Assembly (NCBI RefSeq): GCF_015291745.1
Contig: NZ_CP030059.1
Span: 6,661,501 to 6,725,500 of the forward strand
DNA length: 64,000 nt
Origin: Bradyrhizobium sp. CCBAU 53351
GTDB taxonomy: Bacteria > Pseudomonadota > Alphaproteobacteria > Rhizobiales > Xanthobacteraceae
Direction of reading: 5' to 3'
The notes under the pieces were generated by a model. The model was not told the DNA's origin. It saw nothing but the letters and a program-made list of their open reading frames with translations, and did not search any database. Made by a program: the position numbers and the translations under genes. This document shows positions 26,164 to 34,177 of the stretch, one piece after another; within the stretch, counting starts at the first letter, position 1, and every line of letters begins with the position of its first letter.

Positions 26164-26496
26164 GTGACGAGGATGCAAGAGAGCTCCCCCATCGATCCGT
26201 CGAGCTGCTGCCAGAGTTGCGGCGCATGCTGCGGCTATTCGGCCAACTGGCCGCGCTTCTCGATCGAGAGCGACGAGGAGCTTGCTGCGATCCCGCAAGC
26301 CCTGATCAACGAACGCCAATCCGGCATGCGGTGCGAGGGCGATCGTTGCTCGGCCCTGCAGGGCGACATCGGGAAAGCAACCGCGTGCGGCATCTATGCG
26401 ATACGGCCGGAGGTGTGCCGCACCTGCATGCCGGGCGATGCCGAATGCGCAATGGCGCGGCGGAAGTTCGGGCTGCCTGTGATCGCGAGCGCTTAG
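26164..26496 (+). CDS. YkgJ-type cysteine-cluster protein
   Basis: This 110-aa protein is rich in cysteine. Two clusters are visible: SCCQSCGACCGY (about residues 14-25) and the later CEGDRCSAL, ACGIYAIRPEVCRTC series, as in YkgJ/UPF0153 zinc- or iron-binding proteins. The GTG at 26164 follows GAAGGA; an ATG at 26173 is the alternative. It begins seven bases after the WYL gene, so the two are probably co-transcribed. Function is unknown; the metal is inferred from the cysteine pattern. Confidence 0.8.
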   Translation: MTRMQESSPIDPSSCCQSCGACCGYSANWPRFSIESDEELAAIPQALINERQSGMRCEGDRCSALQGDIGKATACGIYAIRPEVCRTCMPGDAECAMARRKFGLPVIASA

Positions 26497-26891
26497 GCGG
26501 GGACTGCTTCGCTGATCTCGTCGTCGAACTCGTCCTCGAGCGGCGCGAGCACCGAGAGCGGCTTGGTCGACAGCGTGATCGGCTTGCGGCCGCCCGACAG
26601 CGATGGCGAGGATTTCGCCGCGCCTTCCCGCGACAGCGCGTAGAGCGTCGAGCCGACGCGGCCGCCGTTCTCGATCAGGTCGCGCTCGGTGCAGCTCGCT
26701 GCGATCACGACCGCCAGCGAGTGCAGATGGTTGCGGCGATAGCAGAACAGCGCCAGCCTGGCGCGTGCGTCAGGGGAAACACTCTCAACCAACCTCGGCA
26801 GGCCGCTCTCGCTGGCGCGATACATCTCGCCAAGGAGTTCGTCGCGAACCGGGCAGAAATCGCTTTCAAAGGCGTCGCGGCTTGAAAACAT
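26493..26891 (-). CDS. Conserved hypothetical protein
   Basis: This 132-aa protein starts MFSSRDAFESDFCPVRDELLGEMYRASE and has a mid region ARARLALFCYRRNHLHSLAVVIAASCTERDLIENGGRVGSTLYALSRE. GAGGGAGAA precedes the ATG at 26891. The tail is acidic (LEDEFDDEISEAVPA). No enzyme motif or membrane segment is visible. Its stop overlaps the end of the convergent YkgJ-type gene by four bases. I do not recognise the family. Confidence 0.7.
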   Translation of the reverse strand: MFSSRDAFESDFCPVRDELLGEMYRASESGLPRLVESVSPDARARLALFCYRRNHLHSLAVVIAASCTERDLIENGGRVGSTLYALSREGAAKSSPSLSGGRKPITLSTKPLSVLAPLEDEFDDEISEAVPA

Positions 26892-27066
26892 TGCAGTTCT
26901 CCCTCGTGTGAGGAAGATGCAGCGCAATTCTCTAATGAAAGGTTAACCACGCTGCCCGGTAGTCACCCGGGGTCCTTGCGCGTCCGCCGCGAATCGGAGG
27001 GGCCCCGGTGCGGGATCCGAGGACTACCGCTCCGGCTGAAGAGTAGGGCACCAGGGCCTCCGCGGC

Positions 27067-27144
27067 GTCATGGCCGGGCTTGCCCCGGTTATCCACGAAC
27101 AGCCGAGACGCACGAAAGAACGTGGTGCCAAGCCCGGGCATGAC
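27067..27144. repeat. Dispersed repeat (GTCATGGCCGGGCTTG ... CAAGCCCGGGCATGAC)
   Basis: The arms GTCATGGCCGGGCTTG (27067-27082) and CCAAGCCCGGGCATGAC (27128-27144) are near-exact complements. It lies in the 292-base gap between the hypothetical gene start at 26891 and the DUF3307 stop; the rest of that gap shows nothing else I can name. Confidence 0.75.
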
Positions 27145-27183
27145 GACCTTTGGTGCCGATGAAGATTTGGCCCGCTCAAGCAG

Positions 27184-27570
27184 TCAGTTCGCCGCCATGA
27201 AGATGGAGAGGCCAAAACCGGTGAGATGGTGCAGCGCCTGGTCGACGCCGATCAGTGTCCAGAACCAGGGATGCGCAAGATCGACCCCGAAATTCGCCGA
27301 GACAAACCCCTTGGCACGGTCGATCGTGATGTGGATCACGAAGTCGATGAGGGCCACGAACCAGAATTTCGGCGCCACGATCAGGATCAGCGGCAGTGCA
27401 ACCGCAAGGTGAATCAGGCAGTGCACCAGAAGCGGCAGGGCCCAGCCGTGCTTCTGGTCCTTGCCGTGCGCCATCCAGGCGGTCTGGAGGACGAAATCGG
27501 CGATGATGTGCTTGAAGGTGAGCAGCAACATCCAGCCAATGAGCGCTTCGACCGGAATCGCCGATGACAT
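27184..27570 (-). CDS. DUF3307 integral membrane protein
   Basis: This small inner-membrane protein (128 aa from the chosen start) has four predicted helices. The family pattern is clear: LIGWMLLLTFKHIIADFVLQTAWMAHGKDQKHGWALPLLVHCLIHL (histidines and a DF in helix 1) and FWFVALIDFVIHITIDRAKGF, then HPWFWTLIGVDQALHHLTGF. The conserved histidines suggest a metal or lipid-head function, but none is known. The start at 27570 gives the family N-terminus; upstream in-frame starts at 27600 or 27666 are possible and none has a good ribosome site. Confidence 0.8.
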   Translation of the reverse strand: MSSAIPVEALIGWMLLLTFKHIIADFVLQTAWMAHGKDQKHGWALPLLVHCLIHLAVALPLILIVAPKFWFVALIDFVIHITIDRAKGFVSANFGVDLAHPWFWTLIGVDQALHHLTGFGLSIFMAAN

Positions 27571-27946
27571 GGGTGGAAACGACAAGGCTGACGCCCTCAT
27601 TGACGTGACAAGAAAAATTGGAGCGTTCAGCGCAACTTCTTCTTGGACCAGTTCTGGACCGGTCAAATCGCCGGGACGCGCGATTTATGACATCTCCCGC
27701 GGCGGAATGCAGCCGGGGGGAACCGGAAAATCGCCAAGTGTGGCTAACTGGTGATAGGATGACCAATCGCCGCGGATGTGTCGCGTAAGGTTACCATCGG
27801 CTCGGAATTTGCATTCCGTGACCTTCGCGCTATCATTCCGGATAGAGAATATCGTTCTTTTTTCAGACCTTTACGAATTTCAGGGCGCTCCGCGCGATCG
27901 CATCCGCAAGCCGCCCGCCACCCGAGAATAAGGCCAGAGTGCTGCC
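27571..27946. other. 376-base gene-poor stretch between DUF3307 and TAXI genes
   Basis: This is the leader of two divergent genes. I see a small inverted repeat CGGAAT-N4-ATTCCG (27803-27818) and an AT-rich run (GTTCTTTTTTCAGACC, about 27861-27876) that may belong to a promoter of the gene at 27947. No further frame, RNA or repeat is supported. Confidence 0.5.
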
Positions 27947-29392
27947 ATGAGTACTGAAGGCCCGGATTCGTCACTCATCGAGCCGCCGCCCCGGCGCTCC
28001 AAGGTGATCAAGACCAATCAGCAGCAGGTCTTCCTCTACGTCGTGCTGACCCTGCTGTTGTCGCTCGCCACCGTCTGGGGCGGCCGCGCCATGCTGCACA
28101 ATTCGGAAACGCTGACCTTTGCCGTCGGCGCTCCCAACAGCGACGAGGCGCTGTTCGCCGCCAAGCTCGCCGCCGTGCTGAAGTCCAACGCCTCGCGCTT
28201 CCGGATCAAGATCGTCAACAACGCCGATAACTCCAAGGCGCTCGCACAGTTCGACCGCAAGCAGGCCGACCTCGCGGTCCTGCGCACCGACGCCAAGGTC
28301 CCGCTGCGGGCACGCACGCTCGCGATCCTCGAGCACGATCTCGTGCTGCTGCTGGGCCCCGGCAACAAGAAGATCAAATCGATCGCCGAACTGAAGAAGA
28401 AGAAGGTCGCCGTTCTCGCCGAGAGCGAATCCTCCCTCGCCTTCGTCCGCAGCATCCTCGACATCCCCGACGGTCCTGATGCCGCGAAGATCCAGATGGC
28501 GCCGCAGGGCGCAACGCTCGACAAGCTGTTCGCACCGTCAAACGGCTTCGGCGCGGTCATCGCCATCGTCCATGCCTCCCGGGCGGTGCGCGACAAGGCC
28601 TATGAGCAACTCGCCAAGCGCGGCGGCTTCACGCTGAACGCGATCGACGAGGCCAAGGCGCTGGCGCGCAGGCTTCCCGGCATTTCCAGCGAGACGCTGA
28701 CGGCAGGCACGCTGTCGACCTCGCCGCAAATTCCCGACGACGACCTCGACACGATCGGCCTGGAATGGCTGCTGGTCGCGCAATCCAGGATGTCCCCCAC
28801 CACGGCGGGCGAACTCGCACGCACCGTTTACGAGAACAAATCCGCACTCGGGCTCGACAACAGCTTTGCCACCAGAATTGAGCCGGCCTCGACCGAGAAG
28901 GACGCCTTCGTGATGGCGCACCAGGGGGCGGCCGACTACATCAACGACGACACCAAGTCGTTCATGGATAAGTACAGCGACCTGATGTATCTGGGCGCCG
29001 CCGCGCTCAGCGTCATCGGTTCGATCTTCGCCGCGATCTACGCCAAGATCACGCGCATCGCGCCGGAGAAGGCCAGCGAGCTCTCCACCGCCATCCTCGA
29101 CATCGGCGAGCGGATCGAGCACGCCCACTCTCTGGATCAGCTCGAATGTCTTCAGGACGAGCTCGAAGGCATTTTGCGCGGCGCCGTCATCGGCCTACGA
29201 GACGGCACGATCAGCACCGACGGGCTCGACACTTTCAAGCTCGGCTACGAGTTCGTCCGCGACGAGATCGGCATGCGCCGCGACTATCTGAAGCGTCATG
29301 CCAACGAGACCGAGAAGCCGCCGCAGGGCGCGGGCCCTGCCCAGCATGACGACAGCAATGTCGTGGTGGTGAAGACCGCCCAGAGCGCCTGA
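27947..29392 (+). CDS. Membrane-anchored TAXI-family TRAP solute-binding-like protein
   Basis: This 481-aa protein has a short cytoplasmic N-terminus, a membrane helix at about 27-49 (FLYVVLTLLLSLATVWGG) and then a periplasmic TAXI-type binding domain: LTFAVGAPNSDEALFAAKLAAVLK, QADLAVLRTDAKVPLRARTLAILEHDLVLLLG, KKKKVAVLAESESSLAF. A second hydrophobic helix at about 344-366 is followed by a charged cytoplasmic tail of about 115 residues. TAXI receptors are normally secreted and encoded beside a fused TRAP permease; here there is none, and two membrane anchors with a cytoplasmic tail suggest a sensing rather than uptake role. That reading is inference. Confidence 0.8.
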   Translation: MSTEGPDSSLIEPPPRRSKVIKTNQQQVFLYVVLTLLLSLATVWGGRAMLHNSETLTFAVGAPNSDEALFAAKLAAVLKSNASRFRIKIVNNADNSKALAQFDRKQADLAVLRTDAKVPLRARTLAILEHDLVLLLGPGNKKIKSIAELKKKKVAVLAESESSLAFVRSILDIPDGPDAAKIQMAPQGATLDKLFAPSNGFGAVIAIVHASRAVRDKAYEQLAKRGGFTLNAIDEAKALARRLPGISSETLTAGTLSTSPQIPDDDLDTIGLEWLLVAQSRMSPTTAGELARTVYENKSALGLDNSFATRIEPASTEKDAFVMAHQGAADYINDDTKSFMDKYSDLMYLGAAALSVIGSIFAAIYAKITRIAPEKASELSTAILDIGERIEHAHSLDQLECLQDELEGILRGAVIGLRDGTISTDGLDTFKLGYEFVRDEIGMRRDYLKRHANETEKPPQGAGPAQHDDSNVVVVKTAQSA

Positions 29393-29467
29393 GAAGCGCG
29401 GTCGGGCCGCCCACAACTCTCTTGTCTCGAACAGGTTGCGCCGCCCAAGACGTTGCAGCGCTGAACC

Positions 29468-29548
29468 GGGACCCGGGAGCCGCAGTATGTGCCGCTGGGC
29501 CCCGGCTCTGCAGCGCAACACTGCGTGCTGCGCTGCGTCCGGGGCATC
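29468..29548. repeat. Partial dispersed repeat (related to 12731-12860)
   Basis: CCGGGACCCGGGAGCCGC and GGGCCCCGGCTCTGCAG, then GCGCTGCGTCCGGGGCA, match the inner and outer parts of the element at 12731-12860. It fills part of the 251-base gap before the small membrane protein gene. Confidence 0.65.
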
Positions 29549-29643
29549 AGACTGGGGTTGGGCCGCCAGCCCAGCGATATCGGCCGTCTGGAACTGCTGC
29601 GATCTGCAACCGTTGGTTCGCGATTGCAACCGGAGACCGCAGC

Positions 29644-29862
29644 ATGCGTGCACTCCTCATCATCCTCCTGCTGGGAATGCTGGCGGCGGCCGGCTATTTC
29701 GCCTATTCCGCAATGATGGTTGAAGGTGACCCGATCCCGACGGAAGGCTACGTGGCGCTGGCGCTGGGCGCGGGGTTTTCCATCGTCGTCGGCATCGGGC
29801 TGATGGTGCTGCTGTTCTTCAGCAGCCGCCGCGGTTACGACGAGCCGCCGCATTTCAGGTAG
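29644..29862 (+). CDS. Small two-helix membrane protein
   Basis: This 72-aa protein begins MRALLIILLLGMLAAAGYFAYSAMM, an N-terminal membrane helix, followed by a short acidic linker (VEGDPIPTEGY) and a second helix VALALGAGFSIVVGIGLMVLLFF, ending in a charged tail. No family is recognised. The ATG at 29644 is the first one that starts at the helix; the frame is also open further upstream, through a repeat, but that part has no protein-like composition. Function unknown. Confidence 0.65.
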   Translation: MRALLIILLLGMLAAAGYFAYSAMMVEGDPIPTEGYVALALGAGFSIVVGIGLMVLLFFSSRRGYDEPPHFR

Positions 29863-30022
29863 ACGCCCCGCCGGCAACGGCGGCACAGCGGACCCCGTCG
29901 CCGCCGCGCCGATCGCACGGCCTGCCCCGTCGTTGACGGCCCCCGCCCAGGCGGGCACTTTGGCGCCGACGTCCCAGCCGGGACCCCGAAGACCTGTCCC
30001 AAAGACCGAGCCGCCTTCCCGC

Positions 30023-31129
30023 ATGTTCAAGCCGTTGATTTCCTCTCTGGCCCAGTTTGCGGCCGCCACGGCCGGCCGCAACATGACCAAGGCGGCCTAT
30101 GTCGCGGTGAGCATCGGCGTGCTCAGCATGGTGCTGCTGTCGGACAAGCGGGCCCATGAGGCCCACGAATGGATCAGCGCTCTGCTCTGGACCTGCCTCG
30201 CCTATTTCGTATTCGAATGGCTGGTGCGGCTGCGTCATATGACGCAGCAAGGGCGGCTTTCGCTGTACATGTCCTCTTCTGCCGGGCTGGTCGACGCGAT
30301 CGGGGCCCTGGCGGTGCCGGTTGCGCTGGTTCTCGGCGTCGAGCCCAGGACGGCCTGGCTGCTCAGCGTGCTCTGGGTGCTCAAGGTGGTGCCGGGCATT
30401 CCGGGCCTGCGGCAGCTTCGCCGCGTGCTGGTGCTGGAATCCGGGCCCCTGCTCAGCGTGCTCGTGATCTTCCTGATGGTGGTCTTCCTCGCCTCCGTCG
30501 CCGAATATTTCCTGGAGCGGGACGTGCAGCCGCAGACCTTCGGCAGCGTCCCTGCGGCGCTGTGGTGGGCCGTCGTCACACTCACGACCACCGGCTATGG
30601 CGATGCCGTGCCGGTCACCCCGCTGGGGCGGCTGGTGGCGGCCGCGGTGATGATCTCGGGCCTCGGTGTGTTCGGCCTCTGGACCGGTATCCTGGCGACC
30701 GGATTTGCCGCCGAGACGCGGCGCGACAATTTCCTCAAGACCTGGGAGGCCGTCAGCAAGGTGCCCTTCTTCGCGGCGCTCGGCCCCGCCGCGATTGCCG
30801 ACGTCACCCACATGCTGCGGACCATGGAGCTGCCGGCGCGCACCATGATCATCCGCAAGGGGGCGCAGGGCGATTGCATGTATTTCATTGCCGCGGGCGA
30901 GGTCGAGGTCGACCTTCCCGGCAAGAAGGTTCAGCTCGGCGAAGGCGCCTTCTTCGGCGAGATGGCGTTGCTCGGCAACAACAAGCGCGGCGCCAATGTT
31001 TCGACCACGAAAGTGTCGCGGCTTCTGGTACTCGACCTCGTCGACTTCCGCGTGCTGATGGCACGGCACCCGGATCTCGCCGAGACCATCGATGCCGAGG
31101 CGAAACGCCGCGCGCTCGAAAACAAGTAG
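30023..31129 (+). CDS. Cyclic-nucleotide-gated potassium channel (MlotiK1-like)
   Basis: This inner-membrane K+ channel subunit (368 aa from the chosen start) has six membrane helices. The pore has the filter TTTGYGD near residue 187 with ALWWAVVTLTT before it, and a C-terminal cyclic-nucleotide-binding domain (about 260-360) with the phosphate-binding cassette EGAFFGEMALLGNNKRGANVST, including the arginine. As in MlotiK1 of Mesorhizobium, the fourth helix has few positive charges (LWVLKVVPGIPGLRQLRRVLVL). The ATG 30023 gives a length near the 355 aa of MlotiK1; a TTG at 29933 would add 30 residues. cAMP is the expected ligand. Confidence 0.9.
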   Translation: MFKPLISSLAQFAAATAGRNMTKAAYVAVSIGVLSMVLLSDKRAHEAHEWISALLWTCLAYFVFEWLVRLRHMTQQGRLSLYMSSSAGLVDAIGALAVPVALVLGVEPRTAWLLSVLWVLKVVPGIPGLRQLRRVLVLESGPLLSVLVIFLMVVFLASVAEYFLERDVQPQTFGSVPAALWWAVVTLTTTGYGDAVPVTPLGRLVAAAVMISGLGVFGLWTGILATGFAAETRRDNFLKTWEAVSKVPFFAALGPAAIADVTHMLRTMELPARTMIIRKGAQGDCMYFIAAGEVEVDLPGKKVQLGEGAFFGEMALLGNNKRGANVSTTKVSRLLVLDLVDFRVLMARHPDLAETIDAEAKRRALENK

Positions 31130-31142
31130 AATGGAGACAAGA

Positions 31143-31928
31143 ATGTCGGATACCACCGACGCGGCGACCGGCCCCCTGCTCGAACGCGACGGCGCGCGCG
31201 CCACCATCCGCCTCAACCGTCCCAAGCATCTCAACCGGCTCCAGGCGGAAGACCTCGGCGAGCTCGTCAGGCTGTTCGACCTGGTCGAGGCTGATCCGGC
31301 CATCCGCGTGCTGGTGTTGACCGGCACCGGGCGCGCCTTCTCCGCGGGGTATGACCTCAACTCGGTCGCCGAGCGCGCCGTCAGCGCAAACGAGCAGCAG
31401 AGCGCGGGCTCCGCCTTCGAGGTCGTCGTCAACCGGTTGGAGGATCTCGGCGTGCCGACGATCTGCCGGCTCAACGGCGGCGTCTATGGCGGCTCGACCG
31501 ATCTCGCACTCGCCTGCGATTTCCGGATCGGCGTCGACACCGCCGAGATGTTCATGCCGGCGGCGCGACTCGGGCTGCATTATTACCCGAGCGGCATCAA
31601 ACGCTACGTCACACGGCTCGGCCTCGACAATGCGAAAAGGCTGTTCCTGACCGCGCAAAAGATCAGCGCGCCGGAGATGCTGCGCATCGGCTACCTGACC
31701 GCCATGGTGCCAGAAGAGACGCTCGACGAGGAGGTCGACAGACTCGCCGGCATCCTCGCCGGCAACGCGCCGCAGGCCATGCGCGGCATGAAGCGCGCAA
31801 TCAACGAATTCGCCCGCGGCGAGCTCGATGATCGCGCCGCCGACCAGCGCCACCGCGACAGCATGCGCGGCGACGAGATCAAGGAAGGCATCAAGGCGTT
31901 TGCGGAGAAGAGAGCGCCGAAGTTTTAG
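31143..31928 (+). CDS. Enoyl-CoA hydratase/isomerase family protein
   Basis: This 261-aa crotonase-fold enzyme has RLNRPKHLNRLQ (about 22-33), TGRAFSAGYDLNSVAE (about 62-77), the oxyanion helix RLNGGVYGGSTDLALACDFRIG (about 105-126) and AARLGLHYYPSGIKRYVTRLG. The usual catalytic Glu in the L-P-E position is not obvious here (GLHYYPSG), so the reaction may differ from simple hydration. The ATG 31143 has GGAGA five bases upstream and lies 13 bases after the channel gene, suggesting joint transcription by proximity only. Confidence 0.85.
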   Translation: MSDTTDAATGPLLERDGARATIRLNRPKHLNRLQAEDLGELVRLFDLVEADPAIRVLVLTGTGRAFSAGYDLNSVAERAVSANEQQSAGSAFEVVVNRLEDLGVPTICRLNGGVYGGSTDLALACDFRIGVDTAEMFMPAARLGLHYYPSGIKRYVTRLGLDNAKRLFLTAQKISAPEMLRIGYLTAMVPEETLDEEVDRLAGILAGNAPQAMRGMKRAINEFARGELDDRAADQRHRDSMRGDEIKEGIKAFAEKRAPKF

Positions 31929-31934
31929 CTCCGA

Positions 31935-32000
31935 GTCTTCGCAAAACACCACCCTGTGGTTATGAGTCCCGGGTCTGCGCTTACGCATTTCCGGGACGAA
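31935..32000. repeat. Partial dispersed repeat (TTCGCAAAAC ... GGTTATGAGTCCC)
   Basis: TCTTCGCAAAACACCACCC-TGTGGTTATGAGTCCC matches the interior of the elements at 18680-18834 and 62255-62425, followed by CCGGG/TTCCGGGACG. It lies between the convergent hydratase and GST genes. Confidence 0.6.
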
Positions 32001-32024
32001 ACTGAATGTGAGGCGCGCGCGCCC

Positions 32025-32669
32025 TCAGCCTCCGACCGCCTTGGCATGCTCCGCAGCCATCTCGTCATCCGCCGCGTTGATGCGCTGGTAGGCGGACCGT
32101 GCGGTCATGCGCTCGGCATAGCGGACGAAGACGTCCTTCTTCGGCACGATGCCGAACATCATGGTCCAGCTGAACGCCACGCCCCACAACACGTCGGCGG
32201 CCGTCATGCGCTCGCCGAGCAGGTACGGTCCCTTCGACAGCTGCGCTTCGAGCGCACCGAGCATGGTGTCGTAATCCGCATAGGGCGACTGTGTGATCGG
32301 CGCCGGCTCGCGCTGCATGAACTTGTCAATCAGCGCCGGCTCGAAGGATGAGCCGTAATAGGCGATCCAGCGCAGGTAAGGACCGCGCAAGGGATCGTTC
32401 AGCGCGGGCGTCAGACCGGCCTGCGGGAAGAGGTCGGCGAGATAGATGGTGATCGCGACCTGCTCGGTCACGAGCGCCTCGCCGTGGCGGATCGCCGGGA
32501 CCTTGCCGAGCGGATTGATGGCGAGATAGGCGGGCTGGCGCTGCTCGCCGGCCTTCATGTTGAGGACGTGGAGGTCGTAGGGCGCGCCCAGTTCCTCGAG
32601 CAGCACCCGCGTGCCGGTGGCACGGCTTTGCGGTGAATAATACAGGGTGATGCGGTTCGGATCGGTCAT
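32025..32669 (-). CDS. Glutathione S-transferase family protein
   Basis: This 214-aa GST has an N-terminal thioredoxin-like domain (ITLYYSPQSRATGTRVLLEELGAPYDLHVLNMKAGEQRQPAYLAINPLGKVPAIRHGEALVTEQVAITIYLAD) and an all-helical C-terminal domain with LLGERMTAADVLWGVAFSW, where MTAADV fits the conserved N-capping box. It resembles bacterial beta/theta-like GSTs with a serine (YSPQS) near the N-terminus as possible catalytic residue. It is divergent from a WYL regulator around a perfect palindrome, module 2 of this arrangement. Confidence 0.9.
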   Translation of the reverse strand: MTDPNRITLYYSPQSRATGTRVLLEELGAPYDLHVLNMKAGEQRQPAYLAINPLGKVPAIRHGEALVTEQVAITIYLADLFPQAGLTPALNDPLRGPYLRWIAYYGSSFEPALIDKFMQREPAPITQSPYADYDTMLGALEAQLSKGPYLLGERMTAADVLWGVAFSWTMMFGIVPKKDVFVRYAERMTARSAYQRINAADDEMAAEHAKAVGG

Positions 32670-32716
32670 GGCAAGTCTCCTGGGGCGCCGTCGGGCGAGG
32701 CCCTAGCTCTACGCGA

Positions 32717-32745
32717 CCATACCTGACATCCTGTGTCAGGTATGG
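32717..32745. promoter_or_regulatory. WYL-regulator operator candidate, module 2
   Basis: The arm CCATACCTGACA (32717-32728) and its exact complement (32734-32745) flank TCCTG, a 29-bp site. It lies 48 bases from the GST start and 13 bases from the WYL gene start, so bound protein would block both promoters. Confidence 0.8.
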
Positions 32746-32757
32746 TTTAAGGAAATC

Positions 32758-33738
32758 ATGCGCGCGAGCCGGATGTTGTCGATCCTCACCACCCTCCAGG
32801 CCAGGGGCCAAGTCACCGCGCCCGAGCTTGCGGAGGCCTGCGAGGTCTCGGTGCGCACGATCTATCGCGACATCGACGCGCTGGCGGCATCCGGCGTGCC
32901 TGTCTATGCCGACCGCGGCGCGGAGGGCGGCTATCGCCTGCTCGACGGCTATCGCGTGCGCCTGAACGGCCTGTCGCAGAGCGAGGCCGGCGCGCTGTTC
33001 CTCGCAGGGCTCCCGGGCCCCGCCGCGGCGCTCGGGCTCGATGCCGCGATGATCGCCGCACAGAACAAGCTGATGGCGGCGCTGCCCGTCCACCTGCGTC
33101 AGGATGCCAGCCGGATGCAGGAGCGGTTTCATCTGGATGCGCCCGGCTGGTTCGGTGAGACGGAAGAGCCGGAGCATCTGCGCACGATTGCCGGCGCGCT
33201 GCTGCAGGGGACACTGATCAAGATCCGCTACCAGAGCTGGCGGTCCGAGAAGCGGCGCCGCCTCGCGCCGCTCGGCCTCGTGCTGAAGGGCGGGAGTTGG
33301 TACCTCGCAGGCCAGGTCGATGCCAGCGTGCGCACCTATCGCGTCGCGCGCGTGCTCGACTGCACGCCTCTCGACGATCGCTTCGAACGTCCTGACAATT
33401 TCGATCTCGCCGCCTATTGGCAGGCCGCAACGCTGCGCCTCGAGGCGGAGATGCATCCCAATGTCGCGGTGGTGCGGCTGTCGCCGTTCGGCGTCAAGCT
33501 GCTCGACGCGCTGAGCCAGCCCTACGTCAAGGCACGCACGCAGCTCGAAGAGACCATCGATGCCGACGGCTGGCGCATCGCGCGCGTGCCTGTCGGCAAG
33601 ACATCCTGGCACGCCGCAGCCGAATTGTTACGGCTCGGCCCCGAGGCCGAGGTGCTGGAGCCCGCCGATCTCCGCGACAAGATGGTGGAGATGACGCAGG
33701 CAATGGCCGCGCGCTATCGCACGGCGCGGAAAACATGA
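32758..33738 (+). CDS. WYL-domain transcriptional regulator (YafY/PafC-like), module 2
   Basis: This 326-aa regulator has the full three-part layout. The HTH_11 domain comes first (residues 1-60: RASRMLSILTTLQARGQVTAPELAEACEVSVRTIYRDIDALAASGVPVYADRGAEGGYRLL). A WYL domain follows (about 145-215: GALLQGTLIKIRYQSWRSEKRRRLAPLGLVLKGGSWYLAGQVDASVRTYRVARV), then the WCX C-terminal domain (about 220-315). Divergent GST and operator imply autoregulation plus control of the GST. It is longer than the relative at 25458 by about 95 residues, mainly the C-terminal domain. Confidence 0.92.
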   Translation: MRASRMLSILTTLQARGQVTAPELAEACEVSVRTIYRDIDALAASGVPVYADRGAEGGYRLLDGYRVRLNGLSQSEAGALFLAGLPGPAAALGLDAAMIAAQNKLMAALPVHLRQDASRMQERFHLDAPGWFGETEEPEHLRTIAGALLQGTLIKIRYQSWRSEKRRRLAPLGLVLKGGSWYLAGQVDASVRTYRVARVLDCTPLDDRFERPDNFDLAAYWQAATLRLEAEMHPNVAVVRLSPFGVKLLDALSQPYVKARTQLEETIDADGWRIARVPVGKTSWHAAAELLRLGPEAEVLEPADLRDKMVEMTQAMAARYRTARKT

Positions 33739-33812
33739 CGACGGCACATTCCGCCGCAGGCCACGAAACAATCCTGAAACACGATTCTCATCATCACGCA
33801 TGAACGCAATCC

Positions 33813-33833
33813 CATCTCGGCCCGACCGAGATG
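33813..33833 (+). terminator. Hairpin in the leader of the small secreted protein gene
   Basis: CATCTCGG (33813-33820), loop CCCGA, CCGAGATG (33826-33833): a perfect 8-bp stem between the WYL gene and the small secreted protein gene. It has no T tract, so it may be a weak terminator or a leader structure. Confidence 0.4.
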
Positions 33834-33876
33834 CAGGGACACAACAACGGCCTTCGCGCCATACTGGAGAATGAAA

Positions 33877-34122
33877 ATGTTTCGTAAGCTTGCTCTTGGT
33901 CTGATCGCCGCCGGTTCGCTCGGCGCTGCCGCTCTCGCGCCGACCGCCGCCTCGGCCCACGGCATCCACCCGCACTGGCATCACGGCTGGGGTCCGGGCT
34001 TTGGCTTTGGCGGCGTCTACGTCAACACCGGCGTCAGCAACTGCTACCAGGAGCGCGTCGTCCAGACCCGCCATGGCCTGCGCGTGCGCGTCGTGAATGT
34101 CTGCGCCTACGGGATCTACTGA
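33877..34122 (+). CDS. Small secreted His/Gly-rich protein
   Basis: This 81-aa protein starts with a clear signal peptide (MFRKLALGLIAAGSLGAAALAPTAASA, residues 1-27). The short mature part opens with a histidine- and glycine-rich stretch (HGIHPHWHHGWGPGFGFGG) and ends with two cysteines in NCYQERV and NVCAYGIY that could form one disulfide. GGAG seven bases before the ATG 33877 favours this start over the ATG at 33871. Similar His-rich small exported proteins are common in Bradyrhizobium; metal binding is possible but not shown. Confidence 0.75.
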   Translation: MFRKLALGLIAAGSLGAAALAPTAASAHGIHPHWHHGWGPGFGFGGVYVNTGVSNCYQERVVQTRHGLRVRVVNVCAYGIY

Positions 34123-34143
34123 GCCCGCCTGTATCGTTGACGC

Positions 34144-34170
34144 AGCCCCGGTCGTTCCGCGACCGGGGCT
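34144..34170. terminator. Hairpin between convergent genes
   Basis: AGCCCCGGTCG (34144-34154), loop TTCCG, CGACCGGGGCT (34160-34170): a perfect 11-bp stem in the 55-base gap between the small secreted protein gene and the REC-EAL gene. It has no flanking T run, but strength and place suit a shared transcription end. Confidence 0.65.
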
Positions 34171-34177
34171 CGCCGTC

